DNA from: an uncultured Campylobacter sp.
GTDB taxonomy: Bacteria > Campylobacterota > Campylobacteria > Campylobacterales > Campylobacteraceae
Assembly (NCBI RefSeq): GCF_938045775.1
Contig: NZ_CALIBH010000235.1
Span: 1-7,041 of the forward strand
Reading direction: 5' to 3'
Length of the DNA: 7,041 nucleotides
Positions 1 through 5,849 of this stretch are shown piece after piece; position 1 is the stretch's first letter, and each line of letters opens with the position of its first letter. The notes beneath the pieces are model-generated. The model worked only from the letters and a program-made list of their open reading frames with translations. It was not told where the DNA came from and did not search any database. Made by a program: the position numbers and the translations under genes.

Positions 1-503
1 ATATCCCAGATCTCGCGCTCCACGCAAAGCTCGTCCGAAAAGTCCAAAATGCTCTCGTGTATCAACACGCCAGCGTCTACTTCGCCGCTTAAAACCGCGC
101 TCTCGATCTCTAGGAAATTTTTATAAACTATGCGCGCCTGCGGGTATGCCATGCGAAAAAGCAGGGCATTGGTCGTGTGTTTGCCGCTTAGCGCGACCTT
201 GAAATTTCGCTTTAAAACCGCGCCCTTTTTCTTAACGAGCTTTGGGCCGTAGCCCTCGCCGAAGCTCACCGCCGTGCGTAAAAGCGCGTACTCCTCGCAG
301 ATTAGCGGATATAGCGCGAAGCTAATCGCAGTGGCCTCATACGTGCCCTTTAGCGCCTCGTCGTTTAGCGTCTGGATATCAAGCGCCGTGGCGCTAAGCT
401 TTAGATTTTTGGAGCTCACCCAACCAAAATCAATCGCCTTATACATAAAAATATCGTCGGCGTCGGGCGAGTGAGCGACGTTTATATGCTTAAAAATCTT
501 CAA
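1..503 (-). CDS. mqnD: MqnD-like 1,4-dihydroxy-6-naphthoate synthase, N-terminal part (runs off left edge)
   Basis: The minus-strand frame is open from the window edge and gives 167 residues beginning MKIFKHINVAHSPDADD. The family is recognisable from the N-terminal HSPDADD block (11-17), QTLNDEALKG (44-53), ISFALYP (60-66), GxGYGPKLV (84-90), SGKHTTNALL (106-115) and SGEVDAGVLIHES (139-151). These line up with MqnD, whose periplasmic-binding-protein-like fold converts cyclic dehypoxanthine futalosine to 1,4-dihydroxy-6-naphthoate in the futalosine route to menaquinone. His149 in IHES corresponds to the histidine proposed as catalytic. Complete MqnD is about 270-290 residues, so roughly 40% is missing. 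The start is TTG (503-501): an AGGA box lies 6 nt upstream, and the first in-frame ATG falls inside the conserved block. The paralogue MqnA is the main alternative, but HTT and IHES favour MqnD. The gene diverges from recA, as I recall for C. jejuni. The role is a cytoplasmic enzyme supplying respiratory quinone. Confidence 0.78.
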   Translation of the reverse strand, partial: MKIFKHINVAHSPDADDIFMYKAIDFGWVSSKNLKLSATALDIQTLNDEALKGTYEATAISFALYPLICEEYALLRTAVSFGEGYGPKLVKKKGAVLKRNFKVALSGKHTTNALLFRMAYPQARIVYKNFLEIESAVLSGEVDAGVLIHESILDFSDELCVEREIWD

Positions 504-564
504 ATTTAATCCTTTTTGCTCCGCTTTAAATTTCGCGCGCGGCCTAATTCCAAAATGTTGCGAA

Positions 565-570
565 ATTATA
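565..570 (-). promoter_or_regulatory. -10 box for the mqnD-like gene
   Basis: Read on the minus strand this is a perfect TATAAT, preceded by TTTTAC. The predicted transcript start is near 558, giving a leader of about 55 nt before the TTG start. No convincing -35 hexamer is visible, which is normal for Campylobacter housekeeping promoters. The box is partly overlapped by a 16-bp palindrome, so a repressor bound there would block it. Position and sequence are seen; use is inferred. Confidence 0.55.
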
Positions 571-584
571 GTAAAATTTTACTA
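569..584. repeat. 16-bp perfect palindrome in the mqnD/recA control region
   Basis: TAGTAAAATTTTACTA is identical to its reverse complement over all 16 bases; the next pair (568/585) does not match. It overlaps the minus-strand -10 box of the mqnD-like gene, leaving it well placed as an operator for a dimeric regulator. I do not recognise it as the site of a named regulator. An AT-rich palindrome of this length could also arise from the AT-rich composition of the spacer. Confidence 0.5.
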
Positions 585-700
585 CAGCCCTCATAAAAAT
601 GCGGAATTTCTAAAGAAAAACGTGAAAAATCGAGGCTCTTTAAAAGGGTAAATTTAATGCTCTCCGCTCGCCCTGCAGAGCTTTTACGCTCCTTAAAAAT

Positions 701-730
701 TTCAAATTCCGATGCTGCGCCGAATTTGAG
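701..730. repeat. 8-9 bp inverted repeat upstream of the recA promoter
   Basis: TCAAATTC (702-709) and GAATTTGA (722-729) are perfect inverted copies separated by 12 nt, extendable by a U-G pair in RNA. A further TCAAATT copy sits at 751-757, overlapping the recA extended -10 region. The arms contain the AAATT-type words common across this sequence, so it may be chance. Position just upstream of the promoter is the only argument for a regulatory role. The rest of the spacer (585-700) shows no recognisable gene. Confidence 0.3.
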
Positions 731-755
731 CGAATAATCAAAAATTCATTTCAAA

Positions 756-766
756 TTTGGTAAAAT
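756..766 (+). promoter_or_regulatory. recA extended -10 promoter
   Basis: TTTGGTAAAAT combines the TTTG-type upstream element and a TAAAAT -10 box (761-766) typical of sigma-70 promoters in Campylobacter, with no clear -35. The predicted transcript start near 773 leaves a leader of about 20 nt, just room for the ribosome site at 784. It is likely the main promoter of the downstream recA-eno unit. No LexA-type SOS box is visible, in keeping with the absence of LexA in this bacterial group. Confidence 0.6.
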
Positions 767-783
767 TAAGTGAATTTATTTTT

Positions 784-788
784 AAGGA
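784..788 (+). promoter_or_regulatory. recA ribosome binding site deciding the ATG start
   Basis: AAGGA lies 5 nt before the ATG at 794. An in-frame GTG at 770 would add eight residues, but it has no ribosome site, falls at or before the predicted transcript start, and would place this purine box inside the coding sequence. Confidence 0.65.
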
Positions 789-793
789 AAAAC

Positions 794-1837
794 ATGGACG
801 AGGGAAAGAAAAAGACGCTGGATGCGGCGCTAAAATCGATCGACAAAGCTTTCGGCAAAGGCACGCTCGTGCGGCTGGGCGATAAGCAGGTCGAGCCGAT
901 AGACGCCATCTCTACGGGCTCTGTGGGGCTTGACATCGCGCTTGGCATCGGCGGCGTGCCAAAGGGGCGTATCATCGAGATTTACGGGCCTGAGAGCTCG
1001 GGAAAGACGACGCTTACGCTTCACATCATCGCCGAGTGCCAAAAGGTGGGCGGAATTTGCGCATTCGTAGACGCCGAGCACGCGCTGGACGTCAAATACG
1101 CTTCAAATTTAGGCGTCGATACCGACAATCTCTACGTCAGCCAGCCCGACTTCGGCGAGCAGGCGCTCGACATCGTAGAAACCTTAGCAAAGAGCGGTGC
1201 GATCGATCTTATCGTCGTAGATAGCGTCGCTGCGCTCACGCCGAAAAACGAGATCGAGGGCGACATGGGCGATCAGCACGTGGGGCTTCAGGCGCGACTT
1301 ATGAGCCAAGCGCTGCGTAAGCTCGCCGGCGTCGTGCACAAGATGAATACGACTGTGATCTTTATTAATCAAATCCGTATGAAGATCGGCGCGATGGGCT
1401 ACGGCACGCCAGAGACCACTACGGGCGGCAATGCGCTTAAATTTTACGCTTCGGTGCGCATCGACATACGCAAAATCGCTACTTTGAAACAAAACGAAGA
1501 GAGCATCGGCAACCGCGCCAAAGTCAAGGTCGTGAAAAATAAGGTGGCGCCGCCGTTTAAGATCGCGGAATTTGACATAATGTTCGGTAAAGGCATCAGC
1601 AAGGTGGGCGAGCTGATCGATTACGGCGTCAAGCTAGACATCGTCGATAAAAGCGGCGCGTGGTTTAGCTACGGCGACACTAAGCTGGGTCAAGGTCGCG
1701 AAAATGCTAAAATTTATCTAGAGAATAACCCTGCCGTCGCTGAAGAGATCACGGCAAAGATCCGCGAGCAGATGGGTAGCGTAAATTTCAGCGCAGACGC
1801 GGACGATGAAGAAAATTTACAAAGTGGAGATGAATGA
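794..1837 (+). CDS. recA: Recombinase RecA
   Basis: A complete 347-residue RecA, normal length for the family. It binds single-stranded DNA as an ATP-dependent filament and catalyses homologous pairing and strand exchange in the cytoplasm. Visible landmarks are Walker A GPESSGKT (65-72), catalytic Glu95 in DAEHA, Walker B LIVVD (139-143), loop L1 around EGDMGDQHVGLQ (155-166), Gln193 in FINQIR, loop L2 with the GYGTPETTTGGNALKF stretch (202-217), and an acidic tail rich in Asp/Glu from residue 335. The ATG at 794 is preferred over the in-frame GTG at 770 because of the AAGGA site and because the N terminus MDEGKKKTLDAALKSIDKAF matches the usual Campylobacter RecA start. It is the first gene of a tight plus-strand operon; its stop overlaps the start of eno. 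In E. coli RecA also triggers LexA cleavage, but no LexA target is evident here. Confidence 0.97.
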   Translation: MDEGKKKTLDAALKSIDKAFGKGTLVRLGDKQVEPIDAISTGSVGLDIALGIGGVPKGRIIEIYGPESSGKTTLTLHIIAECQKVGGICAFVDAEHALDVKYASNLGVDTDNLYVSQPDFGEQALDIVETLAKSGAIDLIVVDSVAALTPKNEIEGDMGDQHVGLQARLMSQALRKLAGVVHKMNTTVIFINQIRMKIGAMGYGTPETTTGGNALKFYASVRIDIRKIATLKQNEESIGNRAKVKVVKNKVAPPFKIAEFDIMFGKGISKVGELIDYGVKLDIVDKSGAWFSYGDTKLGQGRENAKIYLENNPAVAEEITAKIREQMGSVNFSADADDEENLQSGDE

Positions 1838-3087
1838 TGATTTATATCGAAGATGTTTATGCGATAGAGGTGCTAGATAGCCGTGGCAACCCGACCGTGA
1901 AAGCGACCGTGGCTCTAAGCGACGGCACCGTAGCAAGCGCGATAGTCCCAAGCGGCGCAAGCACGGGCAAACGCGAGGCACTAGAGCTTCGCGACGGGGG
2001 CGATAGATACTGCGGCAAGGGCGTGCTAAAGGCTGTTGAAAACGTAAATTCGCAGATCGCAGAGGCCGTGATTGGGCTTGATGCGTTCGATCAAAAGGCG
2101 CTTGATGATGAGATGCGCGAGCTCGACGGCACTGATAACTACTCAAATTTGGGCGCAAACGCCGTGCTTGGCGTATCTATGGCGGTAGCGCGCGCGGCTG
2201 CCAAAAGCCTTGACGTGCCTTTATATCGCTACCTGGGCGGCGCGAACGCTAGCGTGCTACCCGTGCCGATGTTTAATATCATCAACGGCGGCGCGCACGC
2301 GAATAACAGCGTGGATTTTCAAGAATTTATGATTATGCCGTTTGGATTTGATAAATTTAGCGATGCGCTGCGAGCGGCGAGCGAAATTTACCACACGCTA
2401 AAAGGCCTTCTAAACGCGGCAGGCCACAGTACGGCAGTGGGCGATGAGGGCGGATTTGCGCCGAATTTAAACGACAACGAAGAGCCTATCAAACTCATCA
2501 TGCAAGCTATCGAAAAAGCAGGCTACAAAGCTGGCGAGCAGATCAAACTAGCCCTTGACGTCGCAGCTAGCGAGCTGTACGAAAACGGCAAATATAAGCT
2601 AGAGGGCAAGGAATTTAGCAGCGAAGAGCTGATTGAGAGATACGCGCAGCTTTGCGAGAAGTATCCGATATTTTCGATCGAAGACGGCCTAAGCGAGGAC
2701 GACTGGGCGGGCTGGGCGAAGCTAACGAGCAAACTAGGCGCTAAAGTGCAGCTCGTGGGCGATGATCTTTTCGTAACGAACGAGAAAATTTTGCGCGAAG
2801 GCACCCAAAAAGGCGTAGGCAACGCGATCCTAATCAAGCCAAATCAAATCGGCACCGTCAGCCAAACCATGCAGACGATCCGCCTAGCGCAGCGCAAAGG
2901 CTACCGCTGCGTGATGAGTCACAGAAGCGGCGAGAGCGAGGATAGCTTTATCGCGGACTTCGCCGTCGCGATGAATACGGGTCAAATCAAAACGGGCGCG
3001 ACCTCAAGAAGCGAACGCAACGCCAAATACAACCGCCTGCTCGAGATCGAGCGCGAGACGGACGAGTTTTTGGGAAGCCAAATTTAA
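1837..3087 (+). CDS. eno: Enolase (phosphopyruvate hydratase)
   Basis: A complete enolase of 416 residues that interconverts 2-phosphoglycerate and phosphoenolpyruvate with Mg2+, in glycolysis and gluconeogenesis. Many Campylobacter species lack classical glycolysis and use it mainly gluconeogenically. Motifs are the mobile loop SGASTG (39-44), His154 in NGGAHA, Glu163 in DFQEF, the acid Glu204 in GDEGGF, metal ligands Asp241 (ALDVA), Glu282 (SIEDG) and Asp309 (VGDDLF), the base Lys334 (LIKPNQ), the signature MSHRSGE (360-366) and Lys385 (QIKTG). Two adjacent ATGs are possible, at 1834 and 1837. I take the second because GGAG at 1826-1829 is 7 nt away and the N terminus then matches the C. 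jejuni start as I remember it. It overlaps the recA stop (1 or 4 bp), indicating translational coupling. The next gene begins 1 bp after its stop. Confidence 0.97.
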   Translation: MIYIEDVYAIEVLDSRGNPTVKATVALSDGTVASAIVPSGASTGKREALELRDGGDRYCGKGVLKAVENVNSQIAEAVIGLDAFDQKALDDEMRELDGTDNYSNLGANAVLGVSMAVARAAAKSLDVPLYRYLGGANASVLPVPMFNIINGGAHANNSVDFQEFMIMPFGFDKFSDALRAASEIYHTLKGLLNAAGHSTAVGDEGGFAPNLNDNEEPIKLIMQAIEKAGYKAGEQIKLALDVAASELYENGKYKLEGKEFSSEELIERYAQLCEKYPIFSIEDGLSEDDWAGWAKLTSKLGAKVQLVGDDLFVTNEKILREGTQKGVGNAILIKPNQIGTVSQTMQTIRLAQRKGYRCVMSHRSGESEDSFIADFAVAMNTGQIKTGATSRSERNAKYNRLLEIERETDEFLGSQI

Positions 3088-3088
3088 A

Positions 3089-3913
3089 ATGTTTTTTAAA
3101 AAAAAGTCCAAGCGGGGCTTAAAAGGCGCACAGCGCACCTATACGGACGGAGCGGATTATACGGACACGCAAGGCAGATATTCAGACGCAGACTTTGACG
3201 AGGACGATTTTTTTGACGATGAAGAATTTTATAGCGATGAAAATTTTAGCAGAGATTTTAGCGAGGCAGGGGCTGGCTTTCGCAAAAATCATAACGTAGG
3301 CTCGCGCGGTATAGATGAAGCAGGCTCTGCCTCTGATGCCGCAGGCGGCGGCACTAATTTAAGTGGTAAAAGCTCCGCTGCAAGCGGAAACTACGAAGGT
3401 AGCTCGCAAGCAGACGCGAGCTTTTACAGCGCGGAATTTATTGGGGGCGGCGATTTAAAGAATGCAGAATTATACGCGAAAGAAAACCACTTCCCAAACG
3501 ACGCGGGTTTTGCGGCTCAAAGTGCAGACTACAGCTCTCAAGGCACGGGCTTTGCGGCACAAGACATAAATCCTACCGCGCAAGGATTTTCTTTTGCGCC
3601 GCAAAACGCAGATCCTGCCGCTAAAAAAGCTTTAAAAAAGCGTAAAAATTTAAAAGAACGGCTGAATTTTATCAATCCGTTTTCACCGCTTAAGCAGATT
3701 TTTGCAGCTCTTGCGCTGATCGTCTGCGTTGTTTTTGCAGGCATCTTCGTGGGTGATGTGCTATTTGGCAAGCGATCGTTTGAAGTGCTGCGTCAGTTGC
3801 AAAAAGAAAAGGCGTTTTTATTCACCGACGTCGAGCGGCTAAAAGAGGAAAACGCTGAGCTGCAAAAGCTTTATTTAGAGCGTCGCTCGCTCGATCCGGA
3901 CCTTAAAAAATGA
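3089..3913 (+). CDS. DivIC/FtsB-like septum-formation protein with long acidic N-terminal extension
   Basis: A 274-residue single-pass membrane protein. Only about the last 75 residues look like a known family. A hydrophobic helix (about 203-225) follows a Lys/Arg-rich stretch (179-202), predicting N-in/C-out topology. A periplasmic coiled coil follows (about 232-265) with an LKEENAEL heptad, the same L-x3-N-x2-L spacing as in FtsB. DivIC/FtsB proteins of about 90-110 residues join FtsL-type partners at the division septum. The first 200 residues are unusual: basic MFFKKKSKRGLK, an acidic Asp/Glu/Phe-rich segment (about 18-58), a Gly/Ser/Ala-rich linker and three imperfect GF-x-AQ repeats (140-172). 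There is no internal Met, so the ATG at 3089 stands, though its ribosome site is weak (GGGAAG 13 nt upstream) and coupling to eno is likely. The stop overlaps the next start by 4 bp. Synteny suggests orthology with Cj1671c and HP0155. Function is inferred from topology. Confidence 0.75.
   Translation: MFFKKKSKRGLKGAQRTYTDGADYTDTQGRYSDADFDEDDFFDDEEFYSDENFSRDFSEAGAGFRKNHNVGSRGIDEAGSASDAAGGGTNLSGKSSAASGNYEGSSQADASFYSAEFIGGGDLKNAELYAKENHFPNDAGFAAQSADYSSQGTGFAAQDINPTAQGFSFAPQNADPAAKKALKKRKNLKERLNFINPFSPLKQIFAALALIVCVVFAGIFVGDVLFGKRSFEVLRQLQKEKAFLFTDVERLKEENAELQKLYLERRSLDPDLKK
3506..3604 (+). repeat. Three imperfect coding repeats in the septum-protein linker
   Basis: Codons for GFAAQ occur at 3506 and 3548 and a diverged GFSFAPQ at 3584, with periods of 42 and 36 bp. 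The first two copies share GGNTTTGCGGCNCAA. They lie in the predicted cytoplasmic linker before the membrane segment and look like an old internal duplication. Confidence 0.55.
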
Positions 3914-5100
3914 GAAAAATTTCTTTGCTAATTTTAGGTCTTTGCGCTTTTTTAAACGCTGAGAATTTAAATGGCGCAAATTCAAACGCTACAAAACCTA
4001 GCATCGTCGCGGTAAAAAAGCAAAATTCTACCAATTTGGCGATTAAAGAGCCAAAGACAGGTGCGCAAAGCCCAAACGCTAAAAAGCAAGCTGTAATAAA
4101 GCCTGAAACATCTAAAAGCCCTACCGCAGCAATGCAAAAAAGCGCCGCAGAAGCTAATTCTAGTATTAAAGCAAGCGCCGCCAAAAAAGCCATGAACGCG
4201 CAGCTCTCGCAGACCGAAAAAAAAGCTCCTGGCCCCAAAGCGGGCATCGGCGCTCCTTTGCAGGTCATTAAAATGGAGCTGAACTCTTCTGCGCAGCCTT
4301 CAGTTGCGACGCTTCCGCCTCCTGATGAGTTACCGATTGCGCCAGAAGTAAGCGAGTCAAATTCTACGGTAGCGCAAAATTTCAAGGCGGCACAGAATTC
4401 TACAGCTCAAAATTCTACGGTGCAAAACTCCACTATGCAACAAAACGCGCAATCTGCTCCGCAAAATTCCAATCCGGCGCAAATCTCCGCCGCCGCATCG
4501 CAAAATACTCCTGCGCCTAAAAATTTTACGCAGCAAACCTTTGCGCTTCCCTCCGACGCCCTTACGATCGAAAGCCTGATCGTGCGATATAGGGACGACG
4601 ATGGGGCTCTGCACGAAAAGATCGTTGATATCAATCGCTCGATTGATTGGCACGATGATTTCGTGCTAAGCGCGAGCGCCAAACCCGCGCTACATAGGGC
4701 ACTGGACGTCTCGGTTACTTCGACTGATCCAAATTTACAAAAGCAGGCCTCGCAAAGTGGCATCACGCCTAGCTTCGCGCCGCGCCTGGAGCTGCCGTTA
4801 GAGACGCTTAAATTTGACGATGGACTAAAATTCGTCATTCGCAAAGACAGCGTGCAGCTCATCACCGCAGATGATTTCAAAAGCTCCGACGCAAATGCTT
4901 CGGGCACGCTTGAGGCTGAGTTTTGGCGCCAAGAGATCCCGCTTAGCGGCGCGAGCTTTGCTGTAAATATCGGCGGCTTTAGCGACATCAACGTCACCAA
5001 AGAGGACGGCTACTACCGCATCGGCGTGCGCTCACATGAGGGTAACCTCAGCATCAGACGCAAAGATGGCGGGTATTTGATTTACAAAAATTCTAATTAA
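3910..5100 (+). CDS. cgpA: CgpA-like secreted N-glycoprotein with C-terminal AMIN-type region
   Basis: A 396-residue exported protein. MRKISLLILGLCAFLNA is a short Sec signal peptide (cut expected after Ala17; no lipobox cysteine at the site). Residues 18 to about 212 are a disordered Ala/Asn/Ser/Gln/Lys/Pro-rich segment. Residues about 213-396 alternate hydrophobic and polar in a beta-rich way, like the AMIN-type domains of envelope proteins, but this is not a sure match. Seven PglB sequons (D/E-x-N-x-S/T) are present: EANSS (Asn83), ELNSS (125), ESNST (151), DINRS (242), DANAS (329), DINVT (361) and EGNLS (379). C. jejuni CgpA (Cj1670c), a known pgl-dependent glycoprotein, lies in the same place after recA-eno, which is the basis for the symbol. 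Its biochemical role is unknown to me. It overlaps the upstream membrane-protein gene by ATGA, implying coupled synthesis, and may act with it in the periplasm. Confidence 0.75.
   Translation: MRKISLLILGLCAFLNAENLNGANSNATKPSIVAVKKQNSTNLAIKEPKTGAQSPNAKKQAVIKPETSKSPTAAMQKSAAEANSSIKASAAKKAMNAQLSQTEKKAPGPKAGIGAPLQVIKMELNSSAQPSVATLPPPDELPIAPEVSESNSTVAQNFKAAQNSTAQNSTVQNSTMQQNAQSAPQNSNPAQISAAASQNTPAPKNFTQQTFALPSDALTIESLIVRYRDDDGALHEKIVDINRSIDWHDDFVLSASAKPALHRALDVSVTSTDPNLQKQASQSGITPSFAPRLELPLETLKFDDGLKFVIRKDSVQLITADDFKSSDANASGTLEAEFWRQEIPLSGASFAVNIGGFSDINVTKEDGYYRIGVRSHEGNLSIRRKDGGYLIYKNSN
4390..4434 (+). repeat. Three tandem 15-bp repeats encoding (A/V)QNST
   Basis: Three consecutive 15-bp units (4390-4404, 4405-4419, 4420-4434) encode AQNST, AQNST and VQNST at residues 161-175 of the CgpA-like protein. 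A decayed fourth unit encoding MQQNA follows. Units differ mostly at third positions. Copy number could vary between strains by slippage without breaking the frame. Confidence 0.75.
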
Positions 5101-5109
5101 GGAGAGACT

Positions 5110-5739
5110 ATGACACATTTAGAGATTATGAAATTTCGCCACGCGTGCAAAATTTTTGACGAGAACAAAAAAATCGGTAAGGTCGATTTTGACGCCATTT
5201 TGCAGGCAGGAATCTTAGCACCTAGTTCTACGGGGCTAGAGCAATGGGACTTTTTGGTTGTGCAAAACAAGGCGCTACGCGAGCAGATCCGCGAAAAATC
5301 GTGGAATCAGCCGCAGATCACCTCTTGCTCACATCTGGTCGTGATTTTAGCAAAGATCAAGGATATAAAGCTAGGAAGTGATTATATCGAGCGAATGATT
5401 ACGCGTAAAAAAGATGAAGCGCCCAAATATATCGGCGACAGGCATAAATTTTATCAAGATTTCTTAAGCGGTTATTTTCACAACGACGATGAGGAGCTAT
5501 TTAATTGGTCGCACGCGCAGTGCATGTTCGCAGCACTTGCGATGATGAACGAGGCCGCAAGCCGCAGCATCGACAGCTGCCCTATGGAGGGCTTTGATCG
5601 CGCAGCGCTCGGAGAGATTTTGGATCTGAAATGGAATGAGCGTCGCGTGGCGCTGCTCGTGCCTTTCGGCTACCGCGTAAATCCACAGCCGCAAAAGATC
5701 CGCCGCAGCATGGATGACGTAGTAAAGTGGATCGAATAA
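5110..5739 (+). CDS. FMN-dependent NAD(P)H nitroreductase, NfsB/RdxA-like
   Basis: A complete 209-residue nitroreductase-fold flavoenzyme, usual family length, probably cytoplasmic and dimeric. Against E. coli NfsB, FMN contacts are recognisable: Arg10 and Lys14 in RHACK, Ser39-Ser40 in APSSTGLEQW, Asn66, the MEGFD turn (159-163, with Glu160-Gly161) and Lys196/Arg198 near the C terminus. RHACKIFD resembles the RHSCKMFD of H. pylori RdxA, and Cys157 in DSCPMEGFD lines up with RdxA's functionally important Cys159; the remainder is closer to NfsB. Members reduce nitroaromatics or quinones with NAD(P)H, and RdxA activates metronidazole in H. pylori. The natural substrate here cannot be told. It has the best ribosome site of the unit: AAGGAG (5099-5104), overlapping the previous stop and 5 nt before ATG. 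The 9-bp gap suggests it is the last gene of the recA-eno transcript. I do not recall it at this position in C. jejuni, so it may be a lineage-specific insertion. Confidence 0.88.
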   Translation: MTHLEIMKFRHACKIFDENKKIGKVDFDAILQAGILAPSSTGLEQWDFLVVQNKALREQIREKSWNQPQITSCSHLVVILAKIKDIKLGSDYIERMITRKKDEAPKYIGDRHKFYQDFLSGYFHNDDEELFNWSHAQCMFAALAMMNEAASRSIDSCPMEGFDRAALGEILDLKWNERRVALLVPFGYRVNPQPQKIRRSMDDVVKWIE

Positions 5740-5777
5740 GCTAGCAAGCGCTTTTGAACCGCTAAGTTTGAGGCACA

Positions 5778-5832
5778 GTAAATTCCAAAGTCTAGTGCAA
5801 AAACGTGGCACACGCGTTTTTTAGGAATTTAC
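5778..5832 (+). terminator. Nested inverted repeat, probable terminator of the recA-eno operon
   Basis: An outer perfect 9-bp pair, GTAAATTCC (5778-5786) and GGAATTTAC (5824-5832), encloses an inner 7-bp pair, AAAAACG (5799-5805) and CGTTTTT (5815-5821). The inner loop can add CGTG/CACG pairing, and the arm ends in a run of six T. It lies about 40 bp past the nitroreductase stop. The inner stem with its T tract fits an intrinsic terminator, but the stem is AT-rich and the outer arms are atypical, so a regulatory RNA structure is also possible. Confidence 0.5.
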
Positions 5833-5849
5833 CGCGCTTTAGCCTTTTT

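Noticed and set aside
274..474. 66-codon plus-strand frame inside the mqnD-like gene
   Set aside because: The minus-strand frame shows clear MqnD motifs across the same bases.
635..685. GCTCT/AGAGC hairpin (659-681) followed by TTTT as a terminator in the mqnD/recA spacer
   Set aside because: The stem is only 5 bp with a 13-nt loop, and no gene runs into this divergent spacer that would need termination.
770..793. GTG at 770 as the recA start
   Set aside because: It lies at or before the predicted transcript start, lacks a ribosome site and would swallow the AAGGA box. RecA of this group normally begins MD.
504..793. SOS (LexA) box or other known operator in front of recA
   Set aside because: No CTGT-N8-ACAG or GAAC-type motif was found, consistent with the absence of LexA in this group.
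3903..4385. 160-codon antisense open frame spanning the septum-protein/CgpA-like junction
   Set aside because: It results from the same biased composition that removes stops on the opposite strand; it matches nothing and no promoter is seen.
4407..5000. 197-codon antisense open frame over the CgpA-like gene
   Set aside because: It is a shadow of a low-complexity Ala/Ser/Asn-rich gene, has no ribosome site or family resemblance, and gives a Ser/Ala/Cys-rich peptide. The plus-strand frame has a signal peptide and operon context.
5746..5839. Third outer pairing AAGCGC (5746-5751) with GCGCTT (5834-5839) around the nested repeat
   Set aside because: AAGCGCTT is itself self-complementary and the two sides would leave very unequal loops (26 nt against 1-2 nt), so the pairing is probably chance.
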